NCBI RefSeq assembly: GCF_910592395.1
Contig: NC_088313.1
Span: forward strand, 3,290,501-3,354,500
Source: Lineus longissimus
Lineage: Eukaryota > Nemertea > Pilidiophora > Heteronemertea > Lineidae
Direction of reading: 5' to 3'
DNA length: 64,000 nt
Every line of letters starts with the position of its first letter. The first letter of the stretch is position 1. The notes under the pieces are model-generated. The model made no database searches. It had not been told where the DNA came from and saw only the letters and a list, made by a program, of their open reading frames with translations. The translations under genes were made by a program, and so were the position numbers. Below are positions 12,238 to 25,690 of the stretch, in pieces.

Positions 12238-13284
12238 CATTTGTAGTGATGTTCTCGGGGCAGGTTATAAGATCAAGGCAATATTTCAAGCACACAAATC
12301 TCAGTAAACTTCTCGAAATAAACATCTACGGTTATAATTTTAGTTTTCATTGGCGTGGCACAGTGGATATAGCCGTGATTCTTTTCAGCAAAATAACAAC
12401 CTCATGAGAAACCAACTGCGGTCACATCATCATGGTTAAAACGTTAGAGAAAGGCTTCTTCAGTAAAGGTCAGATATCACCTCCCTCATACAGACTACCT
12501 CCCTTGAGGACATGTATCGCAAGGTATCAACTTGGTGTTGTGACAGAGTATTATCTGAAAGCTTTGAAGGTCGTATAATCCAATCAATCGCGGAACCGGA
12601 GCTAACATTCTACTTCATGAATTTTTAAAATGCTTCAGATATTGAAAGTTGACACGATGTTACTTACGGAAACAATAGCGTCGAGAGTGGACTTTACAGT
12701 GGGCTTTTGTTGTTATAAGTAAACATGAATATAAGACAAGGAAATGTCTTTATTGAGATTGTAATATACATCACTGGTAGTCAAGACCTTTTTTCAAGCA
12801 ATATTTATTGGCCATCAAAAAATGAACAGCACAAAGAACAAACTTGAAAAAACTATCATTCACTTCTATTGAATCACATCATACAGTGATACTGATACCA
12901 AGAAAACAACGAAATTGCGCCCTGACGCATTATTTAAATGAAATTGCGTTCGGCGTACTTTATGATATTGACTCGTATAGACTATACATTGGTATTTTGA
13001 TACGCTATATCATAACTGTATGAAGTGAGGTCTGTCGTTTGCATCCGGCGTGGCAATATCCGTATGACGGAGTGGTATAGTGAACCAAGCATGTCATGCA
13101 CATATCCATTGTTTGAAATATCGAGGAAAACCACAGCCAATTTAAAAACAAAGGGGAGTGTACAATGCTGGCAATAGATGTTCGCGGTTTATTAGGATTG
13201 TCTACTTGTAGATGCTTAGACATGCAATGCCCAACAAAGGCTATAACAACGTGGTTAATCCCAGAAATCGATATGCCGGAAAAT
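12238..13284. other. Intergenic DNA with a possible further MITE scrap
   Basis: No gene seen. Around 12475-12515 the sequence CACCTCCCTCATACAGACTA followed by CCTCCCTTGAGGACA resembles the internal repeats of the neighbouring pogo-type MITE, and may be a degraded fragment of the same family. The remainder is unremarkable. Confidence 0.35.
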
Positions 13285-13350
13285 GTACTGTAAACCGTCA
13301 ATTTTTCGCGGGTGTTTTTGTTCGCGGATTTCGCGATCAATAAAACTCCA
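13285..13350. repeat. TTCGCG-rich repeat fragment (MITE-like)
   Basis: This short stretch has TTTTCGCGGG, TTCGCGG and TTTCGCGATCAATAAAAC in succession, preceded by TACTGTAAACC. The same alternation of TTCGCGA blocks with A/T runs recurs at 19120-19225 and 32355-32440. Animal genomes carry dispersed non-autonomous DNA transposons with this kind of composition. The family assignment is inferred. Confidence 0.35.
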
Positions 13351-15313
13351 GAAAGTTTTTCTTTTCATACAAAAAGCGGAAAGAACTTCGTAAAAAAGAT
13401 AAAAAACACACAGAAACATGAGCCTATCGTCATCATACAAGATATATTACTGTAGGATTATAGAACTATAACATGACGCCTTTATCCATCACCATAAAAA
13501 AGCGGACATACCTGGGGAAATATGTATTTCATATTTCATGTTTCATATATATGTTCGACTTGATCTAATAAATACATTCACGAAATGGGGAAGTGTATCG
13601 TATGTAGGCGAAACTGCTGTGTTGTCGCCTTGATGGCGGTACAAACTCAAAAAGAGCCGTCATATGTCTGAAAGATAGGCGGTACTTACTAGTTTGACGA
13701 ACTGTTCCCGAACATTCAAGCCCAGCCACACTAGATGTTATGCATATGATCGCTCGATGCCAATCACATGCTCGAGAGTAGGCAACGCCAAGCTACCCGA
13801 CGTTCATGACGTCCCAGTGGTCTCATCATGGGGGCAATCTTAATCCAGATCAACGAATCAGTCTGAGAGCCGTGAAACTAGAGTATGTGAACTTGACATT
13901 TGGCATATCGTTTCACAGTTCTAAGGTACTCTATATTTTGTCTACGCAAAGTGCACTGTTGACACAGCGCAGCCTCTTCGGCTCAGGTGTCTGTTCTTCC
14001 CTGCCCGATATTTCACCCTGCCAGGGGAAATTCAATTTTGTCTGAAACAGCACTCATAATTCTCGAGCTCGCTCAACTTAAGAATCTTCTGGGATGCACC
14101 GTCTTGTACAGCCAATGATGCTCTAAGTGAGATCCATTCCATCGTAACCTGAAAAAATTGGGGCGTACATTACAAATGTAAGTAGTTGGCCTATGCACAG
14201 TTTTGTTCATCTAAGTTGTGTAAACCACTTACCTTCCAAACTCAAAGGCTTCTTGCTTCCTTGACGTTCCTTATTAAATTTTCTTCAATCAAGCACTAGT
14301 TGAGGTTGCCAATGCATCTCTGTGTGCGGTTAATTGCAATAGAAAAAAACCTTTATTGACATCAGTCATTGTGGATACGTTATTGCTGGTCTATGTACTA
14401 GTAGTATAAGAAATATACGCAACTCTGTGTAGCTATTGCGGCTAAATCGGCTTGGCAGAGTATGGAGACCGGGCAGACTTTATTGATGAATACATGCACG
14501 TCTTTCCGGAATGGTTCTACGCAATTTGGAACGAGCCTGCCTTCTGTCTATCTGTGACCTTGAAGTACACTCGGTTTAATGTTTAATTTGATGCTTGATT
14601 GAAGGCTCGACGTAACTGTTCATGTGGCTGGTCTTGATGTTAAAGGGCGACTTTAGGCAGTAACTTGGGGGTCGAATTGGTGGTCTTCGGCCGCCGAATA
14701 TGATGCTCAGTTAGGGAGTGTTTGATTCTGCGATGAATATGTATACCAATACACGCACGAAGAGTTTTGGTGACCTGCGAGATAGAAAGATGGAGAAGAC
14801 ACCTGTCAGCAATTTCGTGTAACTTGATCACACCTATACTTGGCCCCTGTCTTTACCTGTTGTCTTCCTTAGATAATGTACGAGAACGCCTGTGTGTCTG
14901 AAATTAATTTCACTGCGATATATAAACTTATTATTCACATTTAAACTGACAATTCCAACCATCTGTCATCTGCACCTGCGCCGATTATATTTGATATTTA
15001 TATTAAGTTGGGAATATAAATCAGTAGCGTCAGCCGACTAGGACATTAGTTTTGCTCTTAATAAAAATAGTCAACCACACATGTATCAGTGATGTATGAA
15101 GGACCTTGCGCTGTTGGAATCATCGGCATCCTCTCACTTGTTTAAGTTAATAAGTTACTCACATTTGAATGTAATCGAACAATACCACCAAACATACTGA
15201 AGCTCAGGCCAACACACTCGGCACTATCGATCGAGCAGTAACGTGTGCGGGCGGAGGAGAATACGACTGACTCTGGATTTTCGAAGATGAGATTTCAATG
15301 CAGTATTCCACTA
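13351..15313. other. Intergenic DNA, nothing recognised
   Basis: Nearly 2 kb without a recognisable gene, RNA or repeat. The open frames are below 80 codons and have no known motif. Confidence 0.5.
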
Positions 15314-15467
15314 AAGTGAACCTCCCTTTGTAGACATCTCTCTATTAAGGATACCCTCCATATCAAGGGCACTGATTTGGTTCAACATTGAGTTTCATCA
15401 TTCATTTGGACCTCTCTAATCAGGCCACCTCCCTATCAAGGACAGCATATGTTGAGACGTTCTACTG
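15314..15467. mobile_element. pogo/Tc1-mariner-type MITE, copy 2 (decayed)
   Basis: About 154 bp, flanked on both sides by TA (15312-13 and 15468-69). The left end AAGTGAACCTCCCTTTG and the right end ACGTTCTACTG are mutated versions of the CAGT-GAACCTC termini of the 12060 element. The interior shares its CCTCTCTAATCAGG and CTATCAAGGACA blocks in the same order. It is clearly the same family, older or more diverged, and has no coding capacity. Confidence 0.68.
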
Positions 15468-18400
15468 TATTGAAGCAAGCAATGTTGGAATCATCTCCCT
15501 GGTTTTACTTGAAAATCGGATTTAGTAATAGCATATCTTTTTTGGTCCAATTTCTAAGGTCGGTCTTGTCAGGGCCTATCCACTCCGCCATTACGCCGCT
15601 ATGATACGCCTACGTTCAAATAAGTCATCCAGGTTTGCAGAATTCCTTTTTCGCAAAGGAAATTTGACTTATTGGACATATAAATGTCAAATGGTCAAAT
15701 ACGAAATTTTGTTCGTTTTGTAACCATTAGTCACAGCTCTAAAATCCTCCAGTAAATGTCAGGGTAAAAAAGGTGGAGGGTGACGACCTTTCCTCGTCGA
15801 TTTTCTAACTGCAACGTATGTTAATAGTCCATGATTAAATTTTCTTTTTGTCATTGGAACCCTTTGAAGCCTTATTAAAATTCGTGCGGAGATGTGATTC
15901 GTCTAGACGTGGGTTACCTTTACAGAGAAGATGGGATGTCTGAAAGCAGGATATCAGTATACCTTGTGAATATAATTGGAGTGTGCCCTTTCTTTTTATT
16001 CTTTAGTGATGTCAGTGTAAGTCGAATATTTCATCTAATGCAATGTGACATTTGACTCAGCACTTAAAACCTCTCTTTGACTACTAAACTGTATCTTGCG
16101 GCGGCTACCAGTACTAGCCCAAGAGTTTCCAATACGAAGTGTGCATGAACCTTTCCTCGATTTTTTAAAATTTATTTTTCAAAACAGAGCCACGAAAAAA
16201 CATATATTTGGAAGAGAATAGATCCGAAAAAGCGCAAAAATGCTTTCTCATTACGAATCTGTTGTGCTATTGAACTTCACCGTATAAAGGAATACAGCAA
16301 ACTTATAAACAATGGTTTTCTTATATTCTCACGAATTCGAAAATGTTTATGGCCTCCTGGATATTTCTTCTTCTGGTATGTCTGAAATTGTCACCAAATA
16401 TGATTGCGTTATCTTCCATTTGTGCATGTTCAGTCAATGTGCAATGTAAAAAGAAATTTTGTTACAGATTATTAGGTAAATTTACAAATTTCTCAAGTAA
16501 TTCCAAATAATTTTCTTGGGAATCTACAAAATTTAAACGATTGTATTCTGATTGTTCAGTTTTCTAGCATAGACTTACCTAATTTGCCCAGAGTTCTCCA
16601 GAGAATTCAGTTTTTATTTTTGGCGTGTGTTATCCAGCTATATATTTAGATTTTGTGAACAGCACAATGCCTTATAGTCGATAATATTATATAGTCGATA
16701 TCAGGTATCTGATAAATATTGCTAAAAACAAAACGAAGTGATCACTACGAATTTAGGCCTATTTGTGAAAGAGGGTTGTCATCAAAAGTGTTTTGCTAAT
16801 TCCTCAAAGATTTTCAGATTATTCTTCCTATTTTTATTTACCGAACAATACACGATGAAAGGAATAGCCTGAGGGTGATCATAAAATGACAGTTGAATGA
16901 TTCAGCGCGCATTGGCGCAAAGATGTTATCCTTAATGGTGCATTTTCTAATAATCGGGTGTACTCCGAGAAGGCTAGTGTTGCAAAAAGCTGATGAAAAC
17001 ATTTAGACCATTTTGTCTGATGTGGCTTGCTTTTCTTAATAACCATTTATAGGGAAAAGCAACAAGACTACAGTGTGCTACTTTTCGCCCTAAGCTTTCC
17101 CATTAGTGTAGCATGGTACCAAGTCAAGGTGGGATAAATGTCAGTGTGAACCTTTAACATGAAGCTTGCGTTGAGTTTATTTATTAACAGGTTATAAGAT
17201 GCGTTGGTTATGAGATAAACAAATGAAATTTCGTAAAATGATTTAAAGCTAACAGTCTAACAAAAAGCGCACTTCACCATAGTCCTGTCACATAGATTTT
17301 ATGTATAATTACAATAGGTAGACAATTTAAAGAGCATATTAGTAACATGATAAGCCTGCTTACTTGCGGTAATGTTTTGTTGATCCCTTTATTTTCTTAG
17401 AGTAAATCTTCCTGAAGTGATTGTTCGCCAATTACAAGGTTCGCGCAAACCTATGAATTCACCTCAGATTCTTAAAACGATGTCAGAATTTATTCGCTGT
17501 GAATTTCCTCGGGGCTCAAAAGATGTTTTTGTTTTAAAAGATAGATATAAAGTTAAGAGTTGAATGTAGTGTATTCTCAATTCATTAGCAAATAATGAAA
17601 TATATTTGCATCACCTTGCCAAATTGCTTTTGGTTATCCAGTAAAGAAGATGTGTATATCAGAGGAAGATATCAACAAAGTATATATCGCTTATTTTATG
17701 TGTTCGGTACTCTTGTAGTGAACAATTCGATGCACATGTGAACCTCAACATTAGCTCTTAAGGACGGTTTGTAAATATCGGCATCATCATCATTGGTGAT
17801 GGCGCGTTTAGTCGGGATGGGAGTTTCCTGTTTTTGCCTCGTCAGCACTTTTTGATGACATGATAATGGTCATGAAAAGGAGAAGTCGCCTGCGCTTTCT
17901 TATCAAAGACAAGTGGAGCGTTTTAAGAGCCATTAAGAGTCGAATTGAAAATCAAAATTGTTTTTTTATTTCTCTATGCTTATGGGTTTGACGTGTTACT
18001 GTCGTGTGATGCTCCAAATTGATGCAATACCAGGGTAATATTGATATAATCAAATTAAGTGTAAATATGTTTTCAATTTATCGAAGTAAGACTGTACGCC
18101 CAGTAAAAATTAATATAACCCTGATAGCTTCCGATGCCATGTGCAGAAATGACATTCAGGAATTCGGTTTGATAGTTTTACGCAGTCACGCCAAAGTCCT
18201 TATACGACATGTCAAGTTGTTGTTTCACTGTTTTTTTTTACTGGTGGCCTTTTTCCGCAAAAGTGGCTTTGGGCTGGCTTCCACCGTTCCGACATTCAAA
18301 ATATATACACTATAATATGAACCTGATCATTTATGTCCAGGATTAACAAACCGTTCATTTTATCATACGCTCAAGCGTTGAAGCACTGGTCCGGCCCGGG

Positions 18401-21400
18401 CGCTTGATTCAGTATCAAAGGGACTGCTTGAATCGGCCCTCATCTCTGCGGGGAAGTGCGTTTGGTTCCTCCAGGTCGAGTGCATGGCTTCATTTTAGCT
18501 CAGTCCGTGGTAACCCATGGCTACAGCAGAATGAATGCATCGCGAATACCTGCAATATAGGCTATTCTTTTGATGTCTTGAAAACCCTAACAACCCACTC
18601 CCGAAATATCCTAACTTTTCTAATCTATCGAAACTTCCAGTGGAAACTTGTACCATTTTACTCATCCGAACCGCTGTTTGACTGCACGGATATTAAAACC
18701 TTTAGTATTAATGTTAGCTTGGCATGGCTTGGTAATGTTACTTTTACTTGATCGGTCTAAAAAGAATAATCGACACAGCTGATACAAATGTTCACATGTT
18801 TTCTGCACGCCCTTTTTTGTATTATCCGCTTGTGACGATGATGTTTATTTTTCAACCCCATTTCACTGTCATTTTGGCAGTTTCTTCCTACGACAACCAT
18901 GTGGCATTTTGCCTGATTGGTCCAGTTGGAAAATATTTAGAACTCAGATTATCCGTTTGCTACATGATATACGGTCCTTGAAGAGAATTTATACTCTTTA
19001 AGATGCTACAATTAAACTAATCATTTTACTTTTTACTCTAAGCCGCCACATATTCGTGCCTGGTTATGTTTGCGATTCGCAGAAAATTTTGAAAAAAAGC
19101 AAAGTTTCAACTATTTTCGTTCTGCGGAATTCAGAATTTTTGTTCAGCATTTTCAATCCAAAAATTATTTTTTCGATGTTGGCTTTCCCAAATCTAAGTT
19201 TTTCGCGAAATCTGCGAATATTTGGCGGTGAACAGTAGCACAGTCATCCCTGTAACTGTGTTATCGACCTCTGAAGTGCACATATTAGAAGTCGTCAAAT
19301 GATCAAGTTTTCCTTTACATGTAACTTAAATCTACTTCGTCGGAAATATGATAAGGGGACTAGCAGGAGCTGATTAGGGATCCAATTAGGGATCTTTGTG
19401 TATGTGCTATCAAGAATATATGCAGGTTTATTCGTTATTCTCTGAGATCTTTAGAGTAAAAGGTAACACGTATTGTGAACAATATTACAGATTCCTAAAG
19501 TGTAGTTTGTAAGCATTCCTTTATCCATGAAATATCCTTACGCTATGTCTTCGTTTAGTAAATCACCAGGTTTAGTATTACTTCACTCAGAGGTATACGT
19601 TTATTAAAGGTTAATGGATGAGATTTCAGCAGAGCTTTGGACAAAGCGCTGGGAAATTACGTGGGTGCAACTTTAAACATCGATTAATCTTGGTGGACGT
19701 ATACAGTTCTTGGGCCGATTGAACATACTTGTTTACTTGAATAAATGTGGTCGTGGCGGTAAGAGTAACGCCCAAACACTTGATACTTGTCTATCTGATT
19801 AGTTCATTGTTTGTCTCTAGTGATGTCTGAAACTGGTGTAACTTAACTAACAGTCCCTAAGACTAAAACATATCGTCGGTCTACTTTGAAAACCTCGTAC
19901 ATTGATGCATTGATTTTTTTCAATTCTAAAGAAAAGCGCCGAAAAATTTATTTGAACTGCAATGCAATAAATATGCAGTACGTGGTTTTCAAGTAACATA
20001 GTGGTGCTGAAAGGCTTTTGGTCGGTGGATTCTAAAGTACTTGCCAGTTAGCTTGAGAATGAAATTCTTGCCCCCGGGATTTGGCCGAAATGGCAGGTGC
20101 AAGGTTTTCATAGTACACCGAAGATATGCTACATCCTCGCAGCAGTTCACTGTCTTTAGTGTGCGTATTTTTGCCCTTTGCAAATTTAAGTTTTGATGTA
20201 GATGTTTTCCTTTCCCAAAGAGAAGTGCTCGAACATGTTGACTTTCTATATGGTGATCCTAATGCTGCCAATAACCTTGTGAATATTATTAGCAACTTTG
20301 TCCATTATCCACTGATGTATCTGTAATGTCTACATAACTATATCGCTCTACAAATCGATATAAACCAATTGTTGGTGATGTATTGTTAATCTCAATCGCC
20401 CCTTGGTACATCATATTTAAATTTTAGAAAAATAATCAACTTTACACTTACCTACATATGTGTTGACTGAAGCCGTTCTGTTCTTGCCAAGATTTCAAAG
20501 CATTTATTGAGTACGTTGAAGAAGGGAAGTTATTGACGAAGGTATACATCCTTTGTTTTTGTGTGTAAAATGATGTTCTTGGTTCCAGTGTACATGTACA
20601 CGTGCATGGTGTTCCCGAATAAATGCTATGGCTCTTTATAGACAATGATGTCTGACAAGAAGGCGCAAAAATCTGTCGGCTTACAGCAAACAGTATATGC
20701 AAGGCGTATGGAAATTATTCAGTTACTGGCTGAAACGTCGTTATTTTTGCATTATAACAATTAAAACAATTTCTTCATGAATTTGACAAAGGTCATCTGT
20801 TATTCTTTCAGTAGCAGAATGGAATACGAATCCGTATTGTAGTACACGTCTTGCTACATGTACGTGCCCCTAATATTCATTTTGTTAAGTCTGCATACAA
20901 TGAGATGAGATGAAAAAAGGATTTTCCTGGTTTTGCAATGAACACCTAAGACCGCGATTCAGATTGCCTTAAGGTTTTTTCTCTCGTTACTTTTTGGCAA
21001 AGTCATGTGGATAAATGATATTCTGGAATACAGAAAATCGTTCGTGTCTTCGGCATAATTTGGAAACTGTACAATTAATTATGGTTTAAGTCATTGTGTG
21101 AATCAAGGATGTTGAACGAAAGCTATTCATATACAGCCCATGAACCACCTTCCTCGTATGGAAAATAGCTTCAATATACTACATTATATACATCCATCGA
21201 AATGTACATGACGACTAACTATAACAAATTGAATGTTTTTATAGGTATTGAAGTCATATTGTTGAATGCAGACAGTCGAAATTTTTTTTGCAATATTGTT
21301 TGTAGTTTTAAAAGTTTCACATAGTTTTCCGCCGCTTGCTCTCTGAACCCAGATATTATGTTTCTCTTCGTAAAAACATGTTTTTGGTGAAACAATGTGA

Positions 21401-24400
21401 TGAATGTTCACAACACTTTATAGTCAATACTGGAGTAATACGTTGTGATGGTCTTCTTCTTGGAGGGAAATAATATGTGGCATAATAAAGGTGTATTCAG
21501 CACAGAATTTCAGCGAAACAAAACACATCAAGTTTCCACAGGGAATACCGTAGCAAGGATCTCTCGATCCGCGGGCTAAATATCTTGATATTATTCCGTA
21601 TCAGCGGGTTTTTGTTTTGTTTTGGGGTTTGTTTTATATTAAAGATCGCCGGACCATATTTAAGAGGTAACCAGTTGAGTGTGCGAGTGCACTAGTTCAC
21701 TACTCTAGAAGATTTGTGCTGAATTCACCAGAAATGAAATCGACAAGTGTGTATATATTTTTAAGATCCACTGTATTGTAAGATAGTGTAAATATGAAAA
21801 TCTTTCTATGTAAATAGTGGAACACAATGCATTTACTTCTCGTTGGCCACACTGATTTTATGGGTCTTAAGAATTCCAGAACTTTTTTTCTACCCGTACA
21901 ATTGTGTCAAAAAACTGTATGTAAAATGGTACTTCAAGTACAATACGACACTGTGAATAAAAGAAATACAAAATTTAAGTTTTCTCCTTGTTTTTTTTTC
22001 TTTATCGTGTTATTAGTAGTAGCAAGATAAAGACCCAAATCTTGGTGGTACATATATCTTTAACATGTGCAATCCAATATTATGCTTATTTTCTAGCGGT
22101 AGCGGGAAACCTCGTGAGTTTCAGAGCTCGACGTTGGAAGAATTTCCACGTGTTATCATTGGCTAGACAATGGTTCTGACAACAAGACCTGCGCAATTGA
22201 CGAAACCGCGATAACTGTAGTGGAATCGGACCTTTAACGGTGTTACAGCTTCTTGATGAAGCTGATTGGAGCAATCATTTTGGAGCCGCCAAACCATTCT
22301 CATAGTTTTGTTGGGATGTTTTCGAAACTCTGGTACCTTTTTGGATACTCAATTGAATCCATTTCATTTACTTAATACTCTTGTTTTACCTGTCTGAGTC
22401 CATTCGATTAATCATATGAAATCGTGAAAATAATTGCCAAACTGGGACAGGACGTTATGACCACCAGACAACTTGGTGTTGTCATCATAAATGTTTGGTG
22501 TCGCGATCAAAATTTGATAATCACGAAAAAGGTATCATTTATAACGCGTCAGCAAGGTGGATATTTTGCCCAGAAAACCCCGCGGGCTCTCATCTATGCG
22601 CTAATATCGGCTGTAGAAAATGTGACGTTTTTCCCCTTTTATTTGTTATCGATGTTTGATTGATATGCCCATTATCCAGGGTAGCATGTCGAAACAACTA
22701 GAAACTATACATGTACATAACACCGGGCATGGTGCTGCTTCATGAATAACGAAAAGCAATATAGTACCTTAGTTGGGAAAAGCAGACAGCATTGATCCCC
22801 CATATGGAAAATTCCGATCAAGTGGTAAATAATTGCAGCAATCCTCGGTTTCACAACCAATGACAACTCGGTTCAACTTTGACTAGTGCGGGGTGCGACA
22901 ACCTTGGTCTCTGTTTTGAGAGATAATGACACACCACGCCGGGAGATCAGCATGAAATTTGATGGCATATCTTCACTATAAGCCCTTTCGGGTCTATGAC
23001 CACTCCAGTAGACCTCAAATTACGTCCAATACCCCTCTCATCACCTACTTATAAGCCTCTTGCCCATAAGTCTAGCACCACTCCGTCAGCCTTTAGCCTC
23101 ACTCATTGCTTTCGTGGAGATACTGGCTGATACTTCCATACATATCCCAGCACAGATGATTAAAGGCATCGCATTTGAGAAGATAGTGATGAAAAATAAC
23201 ACCGCAATTCGGTCTGGTAATCATGAGGCGATGGCTTCCCTGAATATCCCCCATGGCAATTTCACGCTATTTACCGATGAGCACAAATGAAAATAAAGCC
23301 AATTTCTTCTAGATCCGAGAGCCAGCCCAAGAGGAATGATTCTGTGCGAGAGGAAACATACGACAGAGGAGATGATGACACTATTTCTGGTGTTTCCTGC
23401 CGATGAGGTTGTGACGCTATATCAGTTTGATTCACTTGATTAATTTCGTATTCTGGCTGTGGATAGTTCTTTTTTTAGCAAGAAAAAGAGAGATCAAAAT
23501 TCAGTAAAGCAACGTAAACACATTTGTATGGTCATGACCCCGCTCGACACGATTTTTCCTATTGCAGGACACTGGAGAGGTCGAGGTCCTTTTTGCAAGT
23601 TACAAAAAGGTGAATAAAATGGCGTTAGCATTCCGTAAAGGGGACAACCTGTCCTTGCTGAATCTACTCAATAAATCATTTTCTGAGATAATAATATTAC
23701 CGTGAGCAATGGATATCGCCAAAAGTGTGTACTTCCCAAAGCACAAATTAAAATGTATCGTCAAGATTTAGAATCAAAAGCAATCAGTGTTAGATCAGAC
23801 GCATCTATATAAAAAGAACCTGTTAAGTTCCTCAACTTGAATTTTCATACTGTCTGACAAGATTCATGAGCACACCAGTCAACAGGTGCCGAGGAGCCCA
23901 CTCGAAAGTTTCTCCCCACGACTAATCCTCTTGAGCCCGAGCCGCTACCATAGTTCCCTTCCAGTATCTCAAATATCTCATCTCAGCCCTGTCATCTGTG
24001 TATACATAGCATTCCGTGTACAACCAGCCACTGCACTATAGACTACATTGATATTGGTGTCAGAAGTGATCGATCTCTAGAGAAAGTAATTGGAGGAAAC
24101 ATTCGCGCTTTCTATTAAGACCCGTATCATGGTCACTAATGATTTCTTGTAGCATAACGTCAAGCGAGTACAGAGACTGTTGGACAGGGAACCACGCCGG
24201 ACGTTAATCGCTTAGTTAGGTCAATATTACAAGGAGTGTTGGATGGATAGTTATTTTTGATATTTTCACGAACAACGAAAGGCTGTTACATGTTATGGCG
24301 CAACGGACATGAATTGCTAGCGGTATTGGTATTATGCCGGAGCGTTATTTTCTCAATTTGCTGGGACTCGTTGATCATGAAATCAAACGGTAAAACGCAA

Positions 24401-24623
24401 AATCTATTACCCAGAATATCAGCCTTGTCAAGAAGCTATACACGTTTCTGCTTTCTGATTACGATGTGATTGATGATTCAAACTTTTTTTTGGTTGAACA
24501 ACACTGTAATCTAGCATCATCCAGGGTAAGTTGTCAGGAATGTCTACCAGTTCTCAAGTGGATCTGAGTGGAAATCTAATCCGCTGAAATATTGGCAGAT
24601 GACACCATTAAAGCCTGTCATAT
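15468..24623. other. Long AT-rich intergenic stretch
   Basis: About 9 kb without a recognisable gene. Many open frames of 60-115 codons occur on both strands; none has a domain signature, and several begin at non-ATG codons. A TTCGCG-type repeat scrap lies at about 19060-19225 (GTTTGCGATTCGCAG, then TTTTTCGCGAAATCTGCGAA). ACATGTA words recur at 19318, 20589, 20856 and 22711. No RNA gene was seen. Confidence 0.5.
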
Positions 24624-24850
24624 GTGACCTTATAACAGGATACGCCTGCCCGTGAGGATATACATGTAAGCGACGCGACGCCAACGGCCAATAATACGAC
24701 CTTCCAGCACCCAAGGCAAGGTGAAGGCAGAACCTAATCAGACACGTTGTTTTAGTCCATGTATCCTCGCATAGTGTTATGAATGTTTGTAGTGAGGACG
24801 AAGACTATTTTAGAGGCTGGCAAAGGACAGTATAAGCTATAGTCAATGAA
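24624..24850 (+). repeat. Diverged direct repeat, copy A
   Basis: It opens with GTGACCTTATAACAGGATA and can be aligned over about 215 bp with 25109-25335. Shared blocks are AAGCGACRCGACGCCAAC, then TCCTCKCATAGTGTT, TGTTTGTAGYGAGG, and a final GAAGCTGG/GAGGCTGG near AAAGGAC. Relative to copy B it has indels that break any shared reading frame. The two copies are 485 bp apart. Confidence 0.65.
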
Positions 24851-25108
24851 AATGCTGTTCAGACTTTCAGATTGTCATGTTCTGATGATCCGTAATCTCA
24901 ACTGATTCTGGCCAGAATATAATATGTAAGAATAATACTTTGAGATGAATCAGTCCATAAAGCTGATCTGGTTGATACACACTAGCGCATCGCTTAAGAC
25001 ATATTGCGCCGAAAACACCCCACTCTCAAGCTACAACTGGACGTACATGGAGCTCTCATTTCTTCTCTTCCGTGTATATCAGCTAGTTCAGCTAACGTCA
25101 CACCTAAA

Positions 25109-25335
25109 CGTGACCTTATAACAGGATATACCCCTGTCAATAAGCGACACGACGCCAACAGTCAAATGATAAACCTAGTTTTCAGCGCCCAGAGCAAAGA
25201 GAGGCTTAAGTACGGCAAACCTGATCACCTTGTTAGAGTATCCTCTCATAGTGTTCCGAGTGTTTGTAGCGAGGCCGATAAGACTACTTTAGAAGCTGGA
25301 AAGGACGGTGAGTTAGTCCGATCAATGGCTGGCCG
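25109..25335 (+). repeat. Diverged direct repeat, copy B
   Basis: Partner of 24624-24850. This copy lies inside an open frame at 25004-25387 that starts at TTG rather than ATG. Differences between the copies are not concentrated at third codon positions and include a 2-base length change, so there is no sign that the frame is a protein under selection. It is best read as an old duplication or repeat family. Confidence 0.6.
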
Positions 25336-25384
25336 CTTCTCAACTCGGCCGATAAAAGGTTGGTATTACATCCTGAGAGGCTGT

Positions 25385-25690
25385 TAGATGAATTGAATAG
25401 CTTTGTGTAGTTGGTCGCGGTCAGAAGCCATAGACGTGTTCGCAGCTGCAAGAAATGGGCGAACTGCTCCACCCGTTGCTCAACGAACATCTTCCTGGGT
25501 GCAGTTAAATGAATACATGCGGACTTGTATGGTTTGACGTGGTTAGAAGACGTATCCAGCAGCAAGAAATGGTCGAATTGCTTCTTTACCTCTTTTGCTC
25601 GACTAACATTATCCTGAGAAGCTGGAAGGAAATTGGATTGCGTCAATATGGATGGACGTGGTCTGAAGACGTAGGTATAGTTCACAAGAG
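25385..25690 (+). repeat. Degenerate tandem repeat, unit about 120 bp, 2.5 copies
   Basis: Three successive, diverged units carry an anchor GG(T)(C/T)(A/T)GAAG at 25419, 25541 and 25660, giving periods of 122 and 119 bases. Units 1 and 2 share GCAAGAAATGG(G/T)CGAA(C/T)TGCT and a later ACAT block, and each is preceded by an ATGAAT or AATTGGATTG lead. The third unit is truncated after GAAGACGTA. Opposite-strand open frames here are by-products of the repeat. Confidence 0.6.

Noticed and set aside
25284-25685. 133-codon minus-strand open frame
   Set aside because: It runs across the unrelated 215-bp repeat and the 120-bp tandem array, so it is a by-product of repeat sequence.
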